Shown: one piece after another, positions 46,964 to 58,154 of the stretch
How the letters are laid out: every line of letters starts with the position of its first letter
Position numbering within the stretch: position 1 is the first letter of the stretch
Source: Botryosphaeria dothidea
Taxonomy: Eukaryota; Ascomycota; Dothideomycetes; Botryosphaeriales; Botryosphaeriaceae
Length of the DNA: 64,000 nucleotides
Assembly: GCA_011503125.2 (NCBI GenBank)
Contig: WWBZ02000051.1
Location: forward strand, 1,860,001-1,924,000
Direction: 5' to 3'
Made by a program: the position numbers and the translations under genes
Notes under the pieces: model-generated
Told to the model about the DNA's origin: nothing
The model's database searches: none
What the model saw: the letters and a program-made list of their open reading frames with translations, nothing else

Positions 46964-47683
46964 GAGCTTCTCACCTGGGCTTCATGTCTTGGCCCGCCCA
47001 CCACAATTTTGTGCTTCTTGTCGTGACTCTTGCGTTGGAAAATGCAAGCTGCTAAATTCTCAATTAGGCAGCTGTAGCCACGACCGCTACCTCCTCGTTC
47101 TTCCACATGCTACTCCGACTCTGGCAATCTCAAGCGCCGTCAACACCGTGCTCCAAAGCATGCGAGTCTGGACTCGAGGTGGCACATGGGAATCGTTTGT
47201 AGGTGAAGCGAGAAGGAAGGAGTCTGGCGACGTGCAACACTCAACATTTTCTCGTCGTGCCGCGTAGGATTGTCGTAAGTGGCACTGACAAGCGCCGGTC
47301 TCTGACAGGAGTAATCCTAAGCGACGCCGGAAGAGCCCCGCAGCCCCCGCACACTGAGTTGCGCGTGGGGGATGCGGAACACCGGCCCAAGCCCAACACC
47401 CTCATTTGAGGCTTGTTGCGCCGACGGGATTGCGAAGACGGGGAAAGTGCTATGATGACTCTGGGCGGCATCTCGTAGTCCTTTAAAGGCGGGGGCTTGC
47501 CGCGACCTGCTGCTGAGCTCCTCAATCGACCTGCACCCTCCACCGTCCGTCCTCTGCTCCTCCTTTCTCCCATCCCTTACTCTTCTTCCCTCATATATCA
47601 ATTCTTCTCCATTCTTCCCTTTTCCAGGTCTTCTTTTTACACCCGATTGCATTGCCCAAGCTCCATAATCATACTCCGTCGCA
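46964..47683. promoter_or_regulatory. Promoter region of dihydroxyacetone kinase
   Basis: This 0.72-kb spacer has no supported exon. A strong CT-rich tract with TATATCA at about 47595 occupies 47550-47640, immediately before the ATG at 47684, as in highly expressed fungal genes. Confidence 0.5.
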
Positions 47684-49876
47684 ATGTCAGGTAAGTTTCG
47701 CGATCACGGAGCCCTTCCCCGCACGTGCACCGCTCTCTCCACCGTTCTGTGCCACAGTCTGCCCCCAACAGCCCCAATTCTTTTTGCCCCTCCCCATCCA
47801 TCCGCTTACCCGCATCCTCCACGCGTCGCGCCGCTCTCCGCGCTGCCTCCAAACCTGTTTGCGCACCAACCGCTAACACCAATCGCTCCCCAGCCAAGCA
47901 CTTCATCCACGACCCCACCCACCTCGTGAACCGAGCCCTCCAGGCCGTCACAGCCACCAACCCTGCCGTCGCCCTCGATGCCGAAAACAAGATCGTCTAC
48001 GCGCGCCCGACGGCGAACACTGCGCGCAGCGTCTCGCTCGTGTCGGGCGGCGGCGCTGGCCACGAGCCCTCGTTCGCAAACTTCGTCGGCAAGGGCATGC
48101 TGGCTGGCGCCGTATCCGGCACCATCTTCGCGAGCCCTAACGCCGAGCAGATCCGGAGGTGCATCTTGCAGCGGGTGGAGAGGGAGAAGGGCGTTTTGGT
48201 GATCGTGATGAATTATACGGTGAGTGGATCATGCCCCTCTCCTGTGGGGAAGGATTCAGGCTGATACGCGCGTGTGACATCAGGGAGATGTCCTGAATTT
48301 CGGCATGGCGGTCGAGAAGGCGCGCGCCAGCGGCACCGAGGCGGAAATGGTCGTCGTCGCCGACGACGTGGGCGTGGGCCGGAAGCGTGGCGGGAAGGTT
48401 GGCCGGCGAGGTATTGCGGGGACGGTGCTCGTGCAGAAGATTGCTGGAGCGCTGGCCGCTAACGGGTATGATCATCACCCGATTACTGTGGCAGGTCTTG
48501 TTGGCTGATATGATCTTTGCAGCGCATCTTTGAAAGAGGTTGCCGGTGTGGCGCGCCTCGTCTGCGATAACCTTGCCTCAATCGGCGCATCCCTCGCCCA
48601 TGTTCACGTCCCTGGTCGCGCGGTTGCGGAAGCGACCGAAGATGACCTTAAGGATACGGAGGTTGAGATTGGCATGGGAATCCATAATGAGGCTGGCTCG
48701 GAACGCAAGGAGGTAGACCTGCCTTCGCTGGTCGAGAACATGCTTGCAAAGTTACTGGACCAGTCTGATGCGGACCGGAGCTTTATTAAGGTCTCTGAGA
48801 AGGACGAGACCGTCTTGTTGGTGAATAATCTGGGAGGTGTCAGCCCGCTCGAAATGGGTGGTATCACCGCGGAGGTTGTCGAGCAGCTTGAAAAGGACTG
48901 GAAGATCAGGCCGGCCAGGATTCTGTCGGGCACTTTCATGACCAGTCTGAATGGGCTCGGTTTCAGTATCTCGCTGCTCAAAGTCGCGGATACTGGACTT
49001 GGAAGTGGAAACTCGTTCCTTGAACTCCTGGACGCTCCTGCCGAGGTTGCCGGTTGGTCCGCTGCGATTCCTACAAAGACATGGGAGGAGAGATCCAGCG
49101 CGACTCTGGACAAGGACGGTGCTAGCGAAGAGGAATCCAAGCCGAGCAACCTGCAACGTAAGTCGCCCCGCAAACGCAGCGTATAAAACAATAGATTAAC
49201 CTCAAGACAGTGGATCCGGCTCTGGCGAAGAAGGCGCTCGAGGCTGGCCTGAAGCAAGTCATTGCAGCTGAGCCGGATATCACAAACTACGACACCGTTG
49301 TCGGTGACGGTGATTGTGGTATCGGTCTCAAGCGTGGTGCTGAAGGTTAGTGTTTACCGTTCGCTCTAGAAGGAAGATGCTAACGCGCAATCAGCTTTAC
49401 TTCTTATGCTTGAAACGACGAAGACCCCAGGCGATGCAGCACTTTTGTTGCATAATATTACGCATGTCGTGGAGAAGGAAATGGATGGCACTTCTGGTGC
49501 TATCTATGCCATTTTCCTCAACGCACTGTCTCATGGCCTTCGCATCCAATCTAATGGGCCAAAGCCAGTCACTGTGGAAGTTTGGTCGAAAGCTCTGCAG
49601 ATGTCACTGGAGTCGTTGGCCAAGTACACTCCCGCTCGCCCAGGCGATCGAACTTTAGTGGACGCACTGTATCCGTTCGTCGAATCACTTGCGAAGACTG
49701 GAGATGTCAAGGCAGCAGCGAAGGCGGCAGAGGATGGGGCGAACGGAACGAAGGGAATGCAGGCGAGTTTGGGTAGGACCGTCTACGTCGGAGGTGGCGG
49801 GTACCAGCAAGTTCCGGATCCTGGTGCCCACGGTTTGAGTCAATTTTTGACTGGCTTGAGCAATGGCCTGCAGTGA
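47684..49876 (+). CDS. dak1: Dihydroxyacetone kinase (DAK1 + DAK2 domains)
   Basis: ATP-dependent kinase converting dihydroxyacetone to DHAP, used in glycerol catabolism and DHA detoxification. Six exons (47684-47690, 47894-48219, 48284-48465, 48523-49157, 49211-49345, 49395-49876) give 588 aa. Exon 1 is only 7 nt. The N-terminal DAK1 (DhaK) domain has [20 protein letters not shown], whose histidine binds DHA covalently, and [34 protein letters not shown], then [14 protein letters not shown]. The C-terminal DAK2 (DhaL) domain has [20 protein letters not shown], whose aspartates bind Mg-ATP, then [18 protein letters not shown] and [19 protein letters not shown]. The tail shows the expected [20 protein letters not shown]. 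Confidence 0.96.
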
Positions 49877-50052
49877 GTCATACTGGTATGATGCGGGAGG
49901 ATTCCGTAGCGTGAACTGCCATTTAGGCGCCAATAATAATTTGGGTTATCCGATCGACTCTATGAACGCCGTGCCATTGCGCTTTTTCCCAGACGCATGC
50001 CAAAAGAACCCTGAATGATCACGCGCACCTCCATATTTTCAGATGGCGCTTT

Positions 50053-50584
50053 TTAGCTGAGAAGGACAAGGATGACAGAATCGCCACGAAGGAACCTGTT
50101 CCGCGCATAGTCATTAGCGAAATCTTACAGCAGCCCGGAGCCATCTCTTCTTACATCTTGCTAATGAATCTATCCTTGTTCACCGGCCTGCCAGGCTTGC
50201 CATTGGCGAGCTTGGGCTTCTCGGTCCACATCTCCTTGACGTTCTCCAGGACCATGTTGCAGTGGCGGTCGAAGGCCTTAACGCGGGCAAGAAGCTTGCG
50301 GTTGTTGCGGCACGAGATCAGGACCTGGGTGTGCGAGCGTACGGCGGTCTGAAGAAGCGAAAGCGGCCCAGAAGTGAACTCGTGTTCCTCAAGCTGGGCA
50401 ATCTCATACTCGCTAGGTCAACGGTCAGCAGGTCGAAGTACAGGCAGGTGCGATGGCATGCGATAGGCAGGCGTACGTCAACTGGTCGCGGGGCTTGTTC
50501 ATAAGCTCTCTAAAAATTTGTCAGCGCATGCAGGCAAAGCAGAGATAAAGGGGATTCATACGCGATCTTTGCAGCGTCGGCCAT
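50053..50584 (-). CDS. smd2: Small nuclear ribonucleoprotein Sm D2
   Basis: Core Sm-ring protein of spliceosomal U1, U2, U4 and U5 snRNPs. Four exons (50584-50562, 50509-50477, 50412-50155, 50095-50053) give 118 aa, the normal SmD2 length. The N-terminus is [20 protein letters not shown], then [20 protein letters not shown]. Sm1 motif: [20 protein letters not shown] with [15 protein letters not shown]. Sm2 motif: [17 protein letters not shown], which is assembled across the last splice. The gene is divergent from the Ams2/Spt21-like gene, and converges with the dihydroxyacetone kinase gene 176 bp away. Confidence 0.96.
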
Positions 50585-51125
50585 GGTTGCGATGTTGGCG
50601 CGGAGGCAGATGGTACTGGGAGAGTGAAGCTCGACGGCGTTTCGATGAACGACGTCGGAAACTCGCTGCGGCTTGATGTTAGCGCGACTTGGTAATCACG
50701 TGCTGGACGCGCCGACCAATGGAATGCGCCTCTCACACGCGGGTACATCATGCATCGTCTTGCGGCTCTGCGGGGATTCGCGTCTTCACATCTGTACCAT
50801 CAATTGGCATTACGATCCCTCATTTTGCATGCGCGGAAGCTCCAGGCAGCAGCGTCGACCGCAGTTCGGGCTCTGCAGGCGCGTGAAGAAGAAAATTTGC
50901 TTCGCGTTCGCGGTGCGGGCGCCCGCGTTTTCGCACACAAGCTTCTTCGGCAGCTACGCGCTAAGACGCCTGCAAGCAACACGTCCAGGCATCGCGTCAC
51001 GACCACTTAAACACACCTCACCCCGCGTCCTCGCTCTTCTTCTCCACAACATCATCCACACCCCCCCCCCTTCAACCGACATTCCCTCAACACTCCACCG
51101 TGGATGCCTCCACCCTCGCCTTACC
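50585..51125. promoter_or_regulatory. Bidirectional promoter smd2 / Ams2-like gene
   Basis: 541 bp separate the two start codons. A C11 run at 51060-51070 and a CT-rich tract lie just before the Ams2-like ATG. Open frames here are GC-driven and not supported. Confidence 0.6.
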
Positions 51126-54100
51126 ATGTCGTCTCCCTTTACCTACGGGGAGCCGTCGCCGCTCACCATGCCCGTTGCTCCCGGTGACGATGATGACGAC
51201 CCGACCTGCGACATTCCTAGGCGTCTGATGAGAGGTGAGCCAAGGCCACGATTGTCTCGCCTGTGGTCGCTGACTTCCCCCACCCTTCAGTCAAAATCCT
51301 CTACACCTTCGACGAGTCTGATAAGACATGCTGTTTGGCGCGGCTTCCGAACGCGTTGAACATTCCAACTGTGCAAATCGACGATGATATCCAAGTGGGT
51401 GTCATTGAGCTCCGCACCTGTATAGATGCCATTGTGGCAGCGAGGTACGCGTCTGTGACGTTTGTTGCCTCGGACGCGTCCATTAATCGCGCGTTTTAGC
51501 CCGGAACTTGTTGCGAAGCTAGGCCACGACTACACCGTGTACGCGTTCGACTACTCCGAATATGAAACCCCACTTGTTGGTCAGGGAATGCTCTCATGGA
51601 TCCTCGCTGCCGCCTCGCCTACCCCCGACGCCCCCGCGACTCGGTCCAAGACTATGGTTACTGGAAAGGTCCGCGAAAACATCCTGGGGTTGTTCAGCGG
51701 AGGTATCAAGGAGACTTTGGAAGTCCGGTTGAAGCTAGTGCAGGTACCTACTTTTCTTCAGAGCGAGTATCTGGAGACGATGGAGAGGTATCGCAATGTT
51801 AGCAGGGCCCTACCGGAAGGTTTCGATCACAGCCAGTGGGCGGCTCTCAAGTCGAACCCGGAATTCAGTGCTTTCGCCGCCGGATCGGCACAGCCCACGA
51901 TGGCTCTCCAGCACGTCAACAGCGGTGGTGTAGAGCCCCTTCATCAGCTGCTTACACAGAACTATATCATGGACGAAAGACGCGGTAGTCAGTACCACGT
52001 GCCCTCTGTGACTCAGAGTCGTCAAGGCAGCAGGGCGGGTAGCCTGTCGGGCAGCAGAGCTGGAAGTCCCACTCCTAGCATGCGCTCCAGCGCTGCGTTA
52101 CAGCAAATCACGCATGACCACTCCAGGCCAGTCTCGAGAGGGTCTTACACAAGCGAGCGGCCAGTATCACGTCATGAACCTCCTTTCGAACCCCGAGTTA
52201 TACAGCAGCAAGGTCAGGAGTCCGAACAGGAAGATGGTCCGCCAAGAAAGAGAGCTCGCGTGGTTCAGACGGATTGGCATGGCAAATCCAAGTTTGGCCC
52301 TAGGGCCGATACCCTCCGGATAACAGCGAGCACTGCTGCTTCTGTTCGCGTACACAAGCCAACTCCCGTCAATCCTGCTGCTGGGGGATCTGCCAACTCA
52401 TTGGAGCCGCCGCCGCGTGCTCCGACGCCGCGACCGCACGAACTGCCCCAACCACGGAACCGTGCGTCTGTGAGCGGAACCAGCTCTTTGCGCAGGGAAT
52501 CGTCTTCGCAGAGTCTGAGGCGCTATGCTTCGCCATACGCTCCACGTGGCCCTTACTCAGAGTCAGCTATCGCTTCTGAAGATGAACAAATGGCTGACGC
52601 TGAGGATTCCCCCGCTGAATTTCCTTCATCGCCCCCGGTCTTTGCTCAGAGCAACGACTCTCCTGCACCCTCTAGCCCTGGTTTGCCAACCCTCCCATAC
52701 CCCGACGACTCTGGTTTCATGAGTGGTGCCGGGATGGACCAAGATGCCGACATGACCTTGACTGATAAGCCTGAGCAAATTCACCCAACAACGGAGCCTC
52801 ATACGGAGCCACCTTCTGCTATCATCTGCTCGGATCAGTGGCAGTTCGAAACACCTGGGCCGCCAGAGCTCTTGCCGACTAATGTGGGCCGAAAGCAGCC
52901 TGATTGGCGATCACAGCGTGCGGCTGCGTCTGCGAAGCGGATGACCCCAGGTCCTAACCCCAATCCGAAGCCCGAGACGCGTGGTAGGAAGCGCAATGAT
53001 GCAAAGCCTCCTCCCCCTCCCCCTCCTGCACCAAGAAGCCTGGCACCAGCCCCTCCTGGGCTGACCCCCCCGGCGACGCTTCCCCCGAGTCAGCCTCCTT
53101 CGTCTTACCCTCCGGCGCCGCAGTGTTCTCAGCCTCACCTCCAGACGGAAAGTCATGCTCAAGTGCAGACTACTGTTCCGCCACAGCATGTTCATGTGAC
53201 ACAAGTTGCGCCCGAGCAGCAACAACCGCGACTACAGCCCCAACAGCCTTTGATGCCTCAGGCGGCGCCTCAGTCTCAACAAGCACCTGCTACGAGCCCC
53301 CCAATGATTACCACTGCTGGTTCACCGTCTGAAGGAGCGACTTCAACTACTTCGCAGCGGGCTCCGAAGGCTCCGAAGAAGAGCTCAACGGCACCGAAAG
53401 CAAAGAAGACACTCCCGCGGTCCAACACATGGTCGGCAGGCACTCCAAGTGAGCCTCAAAATGAAGAATCAATTATCGCTCCAACAGAATCGAGGTCTGC
53501 TTCTCCAGCGCCAAGGAGTGGTTCCGGTGCTAAGAGGAAAAAGGCCATCGAGGACAGGCTGATGCAAAGTTTGGCCGAAGGCACCATGCCGGACTTCTGC
53601 CAACTTTGCGGTGCAATCCAGACGCCAACTTGGCGAAAGGCTTTTTACAAAGAGATTGAAGGCAATCCTAAAGGCCTTGTCACGTCTTTGGACGAACCCG
53701 GAGCTATCGTTGGCTACGAGGTCATCAAGCCGCACCCGGATGAGAAGAACCCGGTTGAGAAATACAAGGTCTATAAGAAGTCCCTGACCAGTGCCGACAA
53801 AGACATCGGCGACTTTACTCAGATGCAATTATGCAATCCTTGCGGCCTTCATTTCATCAAGTATGGTAACATGCGCCCAGCCGATAGATGGGAGGTCAAG
53901 CCCAGGACGGCGCCTAAGAAGCGAGGAAGGCCTAGTAGAAAGAAGAAGACGGAAGAGAAGTCGACCGTGCCGACCTTTGATGCTATTCAAGAGCCGCCTT
54001 CGCAACTTTACAGCGACTACCCTGACTACATGCTGGAGTACATGATGCAGGAACACGAGACAGGGCAGAGTGGACAACAGCAGAGTCAATCTGAACGGAG

Positions 54101-55400
54101 CGCACCGCAGCACAGCGCCCCTCAAGCGGACCAACCACAGCTCGACTGTGTGCAGGAGAATGGGTCCCAGCAGGAGGAGACCGGGACTGAGTCACACAGT
54201 CCTGAGACTCAGCAAGAAAGACCGCCAGCGAAGAAGCGGCGCACTGGTCTCATCGAACAACGGAGAGCTGCCAGCGTGGGCGCTTGCGAGGATACCGGAT
54301 TGCAGGGATTGAAACCCTCGTCAACTGGTGTAGGGCACGCAGCGGTCCATCGCGCCGTCCTTTCGAGCCCGCCGAGGCTCATCGGATTCCAGGACAGTCC
54401 AGTTGATGTCGAAGATGACATTTCTCCTGGCAAGCCTACAAGACGTGTCCTGTTCCCGTCGCCCTGCAGGTCGGGGCAGTTCAAGTCTTTGGAGGATGGT
54501 CAGAAGGAGAAGCAGATCGGGCAGCCTGTATTCGGTCAGATGCCCCGCCCCCCTCGTAGTGAACCTACTACCGCTTATCAGGATAAAGAAAACGTACCTC
54601 CCTTAGAGACGGACGATGGCTTCGCGCATTTGTTTGAGGACCCGGATGGCACGCAGCTACCGAGCACATTCAAGACGCCTAGGAGCGCAAAGAGCATTCG
54701 TGCAGCGCAAGAGCTCCTGAAGACCCCGACATCCAGGTCGAAGCGCCCTGCGCTTACGCCAAGGGATGGCCTCCTGTCTCCGGGGAACATCCCTTCCAGC
54801 GCGATTGACGAACTCCTTCATTCGACCCCTTCCAAAGCTATGAGAACACCAAAGGTGGCCATGACGCCTAATACCCAGGCACTCTACAACGAACTATTCA
54901 GCACCGATAGGATGCCTCGTTTGACGATGGGGCGCCAGAACAACGATTGGAACCTGAGCTCCGAGGACAACGGATTCCTTGATTTCTCCAATTTCGACTT
55001 CAACATGACCAGCACAGATATTCCCTACCCGAGCTCGCCGCCCAACTTAACTGCCAACTTCAACTTTCCACTGTATGAGGATCCTTTGACCTCGACGGAC
55101 AATTTCTGGGGTGGTACATCGGAGTTTAATGGCAGCAGCGACCCCTTGCAGGGCATGCAGGCCAATAGGGACCAAGCGAAGGCGAATGGTGGACGCGAAA
55201 ATCGCCAGGTCGAACTTGAGCACATTATCGACGAGGTCACAGCACACTCCCACAAGAATGGTGGCAAGGACAGCGGTGGCAAGGACAGCGGTGTCAAGGC
55301 AGCGGACACGACTGTTACAACTACGGTAGAGGATCCTGAAAATGCAGGTGCGACACCCTCGGGTTCTGAGGCGGTAGACCTTATTCCTGTTGGCCCATGA
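51126..55400 (+). CDS. Ams2/Spt21-like regulator with expanded GATA-type zinc finger
   Basis: Large nuclear protein resembling the Spt21/Ams2 group, which controls histone-gene transcription in yeasts. Exons 51126-51234, 51291-51444 and 51500-55400 give 1387 aa. The N-terminal domain (VKILYTFDESDKTCCLARLP, then LGHDYTVYAFDYSEYETPLV and GMLSWILAA) is the Spt21-type fold. A long disordered Pro/Gln/Ser-rich region with poly-Pro follows. The zinc finger has CQLC at residues 788-791 and CNPC at 866-869, so C-X2-C-X74-C-X2-C; both halves keep GATA-like context (TPTWRK, NPCGLHFIKYG) but the loop is far longer than the usual 17-18. KKRGRPSRKKK just after is an AT-hook plus NLS. The C-terminal third is rich in S/T-P sites and has KEN at 54585-54593. 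Family assignment is moderate; function is by analogy. Confidence 0.75.
53598..53845 (+). other. Zinc-finger block, C-X2-C-X74-C-X2-C
   Basis: Four cysteines in two CxxC pairs (CQLC, CNPC) are separated by 74 residues. Each pair sits in GATA-finger-like context, so the loop between the two zinc knuckles has been expanded rather than lost. Confidence 0.75.
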
Positions 55401-56537
55401 TCCATGTACCATGCTTGCTTCTTCCTTTTTTCCTTTTCCTTTTTGCATCCTGTTGAGGAGTTCTGTTTGGGAAAACAATCAAGGCATAGCGATGTGAGCG
55501 AGGGATTTGGTTCGGTTTTCGGTCTTTAGGGTCGGGCTTCTGTATTATCATCTGTTTGCATAGCGAGGCGCCGGGGAACGAGACTTTTTTCTTGCGGGAT
55601 CGGATTTGTGGATCTCGTGGCAAACGGCGGGAATGAAATAGTAGATGTTCTCGGTGACTGGAACAAAACATCCGAGAATAGCAATAGGAACATGTTGATT
55701 TGGAAGCGCCTTCGGGATGTGGTTCTTTGTTGCGTGTTGAGGCAGGCACGGCTGTCGCGCGTATCGGCAAATTGGCGCGCGCAGGGCGGGCGCGGTCACG
55801 GGCCCACCAGCGCATCCAGGGATCAGCGTCATCGCCGCTCACACGGTCCAGCTCCCCTTCAAACCTCACAGGTGCAAACGCGCTCGCTGCACACCCAACC
55901 CAGGCAACGACGGCCCTTTTCGACGACGTCGCCCGTACCCCTTCAGTCGAGTCGGTGACGAGACAGGTCGCTTCGGGCGCTTGTCCAAAGGGCAGGCACG
56001 TTCAAGCCTTGCACATGCCGTCGATAAACCTAGCGCCCACCACCATCACGCGCTACTCATAACTTCCCACCTTGTGTGCTTCCGCTACCCTCGCTTCTTT
56101 TCCAACTTCATCCCGACGTGTCGAAAGTCGCCAAACGAGCGCGCAGCATCGCCCTCAAGCTGTGTGGCCGGATTTCTCGCGTGCAAGTGTCCACCCCTCG
56201 CCGAATCGCCATCCAAGCCAGTAACCCGGGACTCCCGCCTATTAAGGTTGCGGTTCCAAGCCTGCGTTCCGCCACCTACCAGGTGTAAGGCCCCGGAACG
56301 CCGCCAGCCGCAACCGATCCTGCGCCAAAGTAACACTGTCAAGATCTTCTTCATTCAAGGGCGCCTCTGTGTCAGACACCCTGCCTCGGACAGATTGCCG
56401 AACGAACCACCGGCTCTCCTACGCTGCTCGTGCCATCACCCATCCGTCAGCTTTATCTGCAGCTACCTTATTAACTCTGCTGCAAGCATACGCCCGAGTC
56501 TTCCTTCTCACCACTAACATCCCGGCTTCTCTGCACC
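55401..56537. other. Intergenic, no gene seen
   Basis: This 1.14-kb spacer between two co-oriented genes is C-rich from about 55800, consistent with the promoter and leader of the F-box-like gene. No exon is supported. Confidence 0.5.
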
Positions 56538-58154
56538 ATGGCGAGAAAGAGACGCAATAATGCGGCTGATACCCGCCCGAAGAAGAGGGCCAGGGCCGCT
56601 GTTGTACCAAGGAAGTCCAAAATCACTCGCTCCGCAAAGACAACAGCCGCCAAGTCGCAGCTTTCGCTTCCCAGTCCTGGCTCGTCTGGTCGCCGCGACA
56701 GCGATATCTCGTCTTCAACCAGCTTGACACAACGCAACGTCGCAACTCGATCCATGACACTGAAGAGGCGCACCCAGTTCTCGTTTCTCAAGCTACCGGC
56801 AGAATTGCGGAATTTGATCTACGAGCTCTCTCTGGACTTTGACGGCGTTGGAAGGCTACTGACTGAGCACTACGAAGCGCACGTAAACGATGGTACCGTC
56901 ATTCACTGGCCCGAGCTTCAGACCCATTCCTTGCTGGTCGTAAGCAAGCAGATCTCCCGCGAGGCGAAGTACATCCTCCACCGGAAGACGCTCCGCTTAC
57001 CGCATTCGACTACGCCCAACGGCATGGTCACGGATGTGGTTAGCCGGAATCTACTGGAGAACCTGCGCAAGGTCGACATCACCCGCGATGACAGCTTCGG
57101 CGAGATGCACACGTGGTGCGACTTCTTGGAATTCTTCAGGCTAATCAAATCTGCCGTGAAGATCTGGGTCGATCGCCACAAGTTACAGGAGCTTACTATC
57201 GTCATGCAGGGCAAGCAAGTCGTTTCTCACTTAGACTCATGTCCTGCCCAAGGTCATTGCTACTTCCTAGATGAGATCAAAAAGATGATGGACAGCCTCA
57301 AGGAGCTTCGTGGGATCAAGAAGGCCACCTTTGGCGGATTTCTTAAGGACCACGCGTCAGAAGCAAAGAAGTGGATGGAAACGCCTCCAGCCTATATTCT
57401 CAAGATGATCCCTTTCCAGGTGCGCTTGAAGATCTACAAGCATCTCGTCAACCTGAACGACGCAAATGCCGCACTGGTCAAGGCAAGTAAAACGGCAGTC
57501 GCGTCATGGAACCCGCCTATGACAATGGACGCCATAGCCCCTCCGAGGACCTCGCCCACTATTCTCCGTGCGAACAAGCAAATCAGGAAAGAGCTCGTCG
57601 CGTTCATGTACGCTGCGCCCTTCACCATCTCTGCTCCGCCTCCGTACCATGTCCACACATGCACCAGCATCACCAACTTCATCAGTGAATACAACCTTCG
57701 GCAGATTCGCCGCCTCCGCCTTGATATTGATAGTCGAGGCTCGGACTTTGTCGCGGCTGACTGGCGCAAGCTCATCCAGGAGCTCGTTGGTATCCTCAAA
57801 TCGAAGCATGATCTCCAGATGCTGAGCATCAACATCCGGGATCATAAGTGGGCGGAGCAGCAGACTAAACAGCAAGAGAAGAAGCCGTTATCTTCGCCAT
57901 CCCCGTCGTCTGGTAGACGGAGGGCTCCGGCGGCAGATCCGAAGGATAAAGATTTCTACGGACTCAAGGTCTTGGGCGAGCTGGCGACGAGGCGGCTGAG
58001 TGAGTCGTGGCTGCAGACCGTAAGTTTTGGCGACGGTGTGCACGAAGAGCTGAAGAAGGAGCTGAAGGAAAAGCTATGTGGAGGCGTCTCGGGCAGGTAC
58101 CGCGATCGTGCGGCCGAGGAGTATGGGTTGGAAGGTTTGGTTGCGGATGATTGA
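56538..58154 (+). CDS. F-box-like hypothetical protein with duplicated motif
   Basis: A single exon encodes 538 aa from an ATG in good context (gcaccATGg). The basic N-terminus (ARKRRNNAADTRPKKRARA) looks like a nuclear localisation signal. At about residues 80-98, FSFLKLPAELRNLIYELSL is the F-box-like L-P-x-E-[IL]-R-x-x-I-Y motif found in many fungal proteins. A second, weaker copy, YILKMIPFQVRLKIYKHLV, lies at about residues 280-300, each followed by a conserved block of the type LLVVSKQISREAKYIL / ILRANKQIRKELVAFMY. The second half has beta-strand and helix alternation (QIRRLRLDIDSRG). Expected role: substrate adaptor or scaffold, by analogy only. Confidence 0.75.
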   Translation: MARKRRNNAADTRPKKRARAAVVPRKSKITRSAKTTAAKSQLSLPSPGSSGRRDSDISSSTSLTQRNVATRSMTLKRRTQFSFLKLPAELRNLIYELSLDFDGVGRLLTEHYEAHVNDGTVIHWPELQTHSLLVVSKQISREAKYILHRKTLRLPHSTTPNGMVTDVVSRNLLENLRKVDITRDDSFGEMHTWCDFLEFFRLIKSAVKIWVDRHKLQELTIVMQGKQVVSHLDSCPAQGHCYFLDEIKKMMDSLKELRGIKKATFGGFLKDHASEAKKWMETPPAYILKMIPFQVRLKIYKHLVNLNDANAALVKASKTAVASWNPPMTMDAIAPPRTSPTILRANKQIRKELVAFMYAAPFTISAPPPYHVHTCTSITNFISEYNLRQIRRLRLDIDSRGSDFVAADWRKLIQELVGILKSKHDLQMLSINIRDHKWAEQQTKQQEKKPLSSPSPSSGRRRAPAADPKDKDFYGLKVLGELATRRLSESWLQTVSFGDGVHEELKKELKEKLCGGVSGRYRDRAAEEYGLEGLVADD

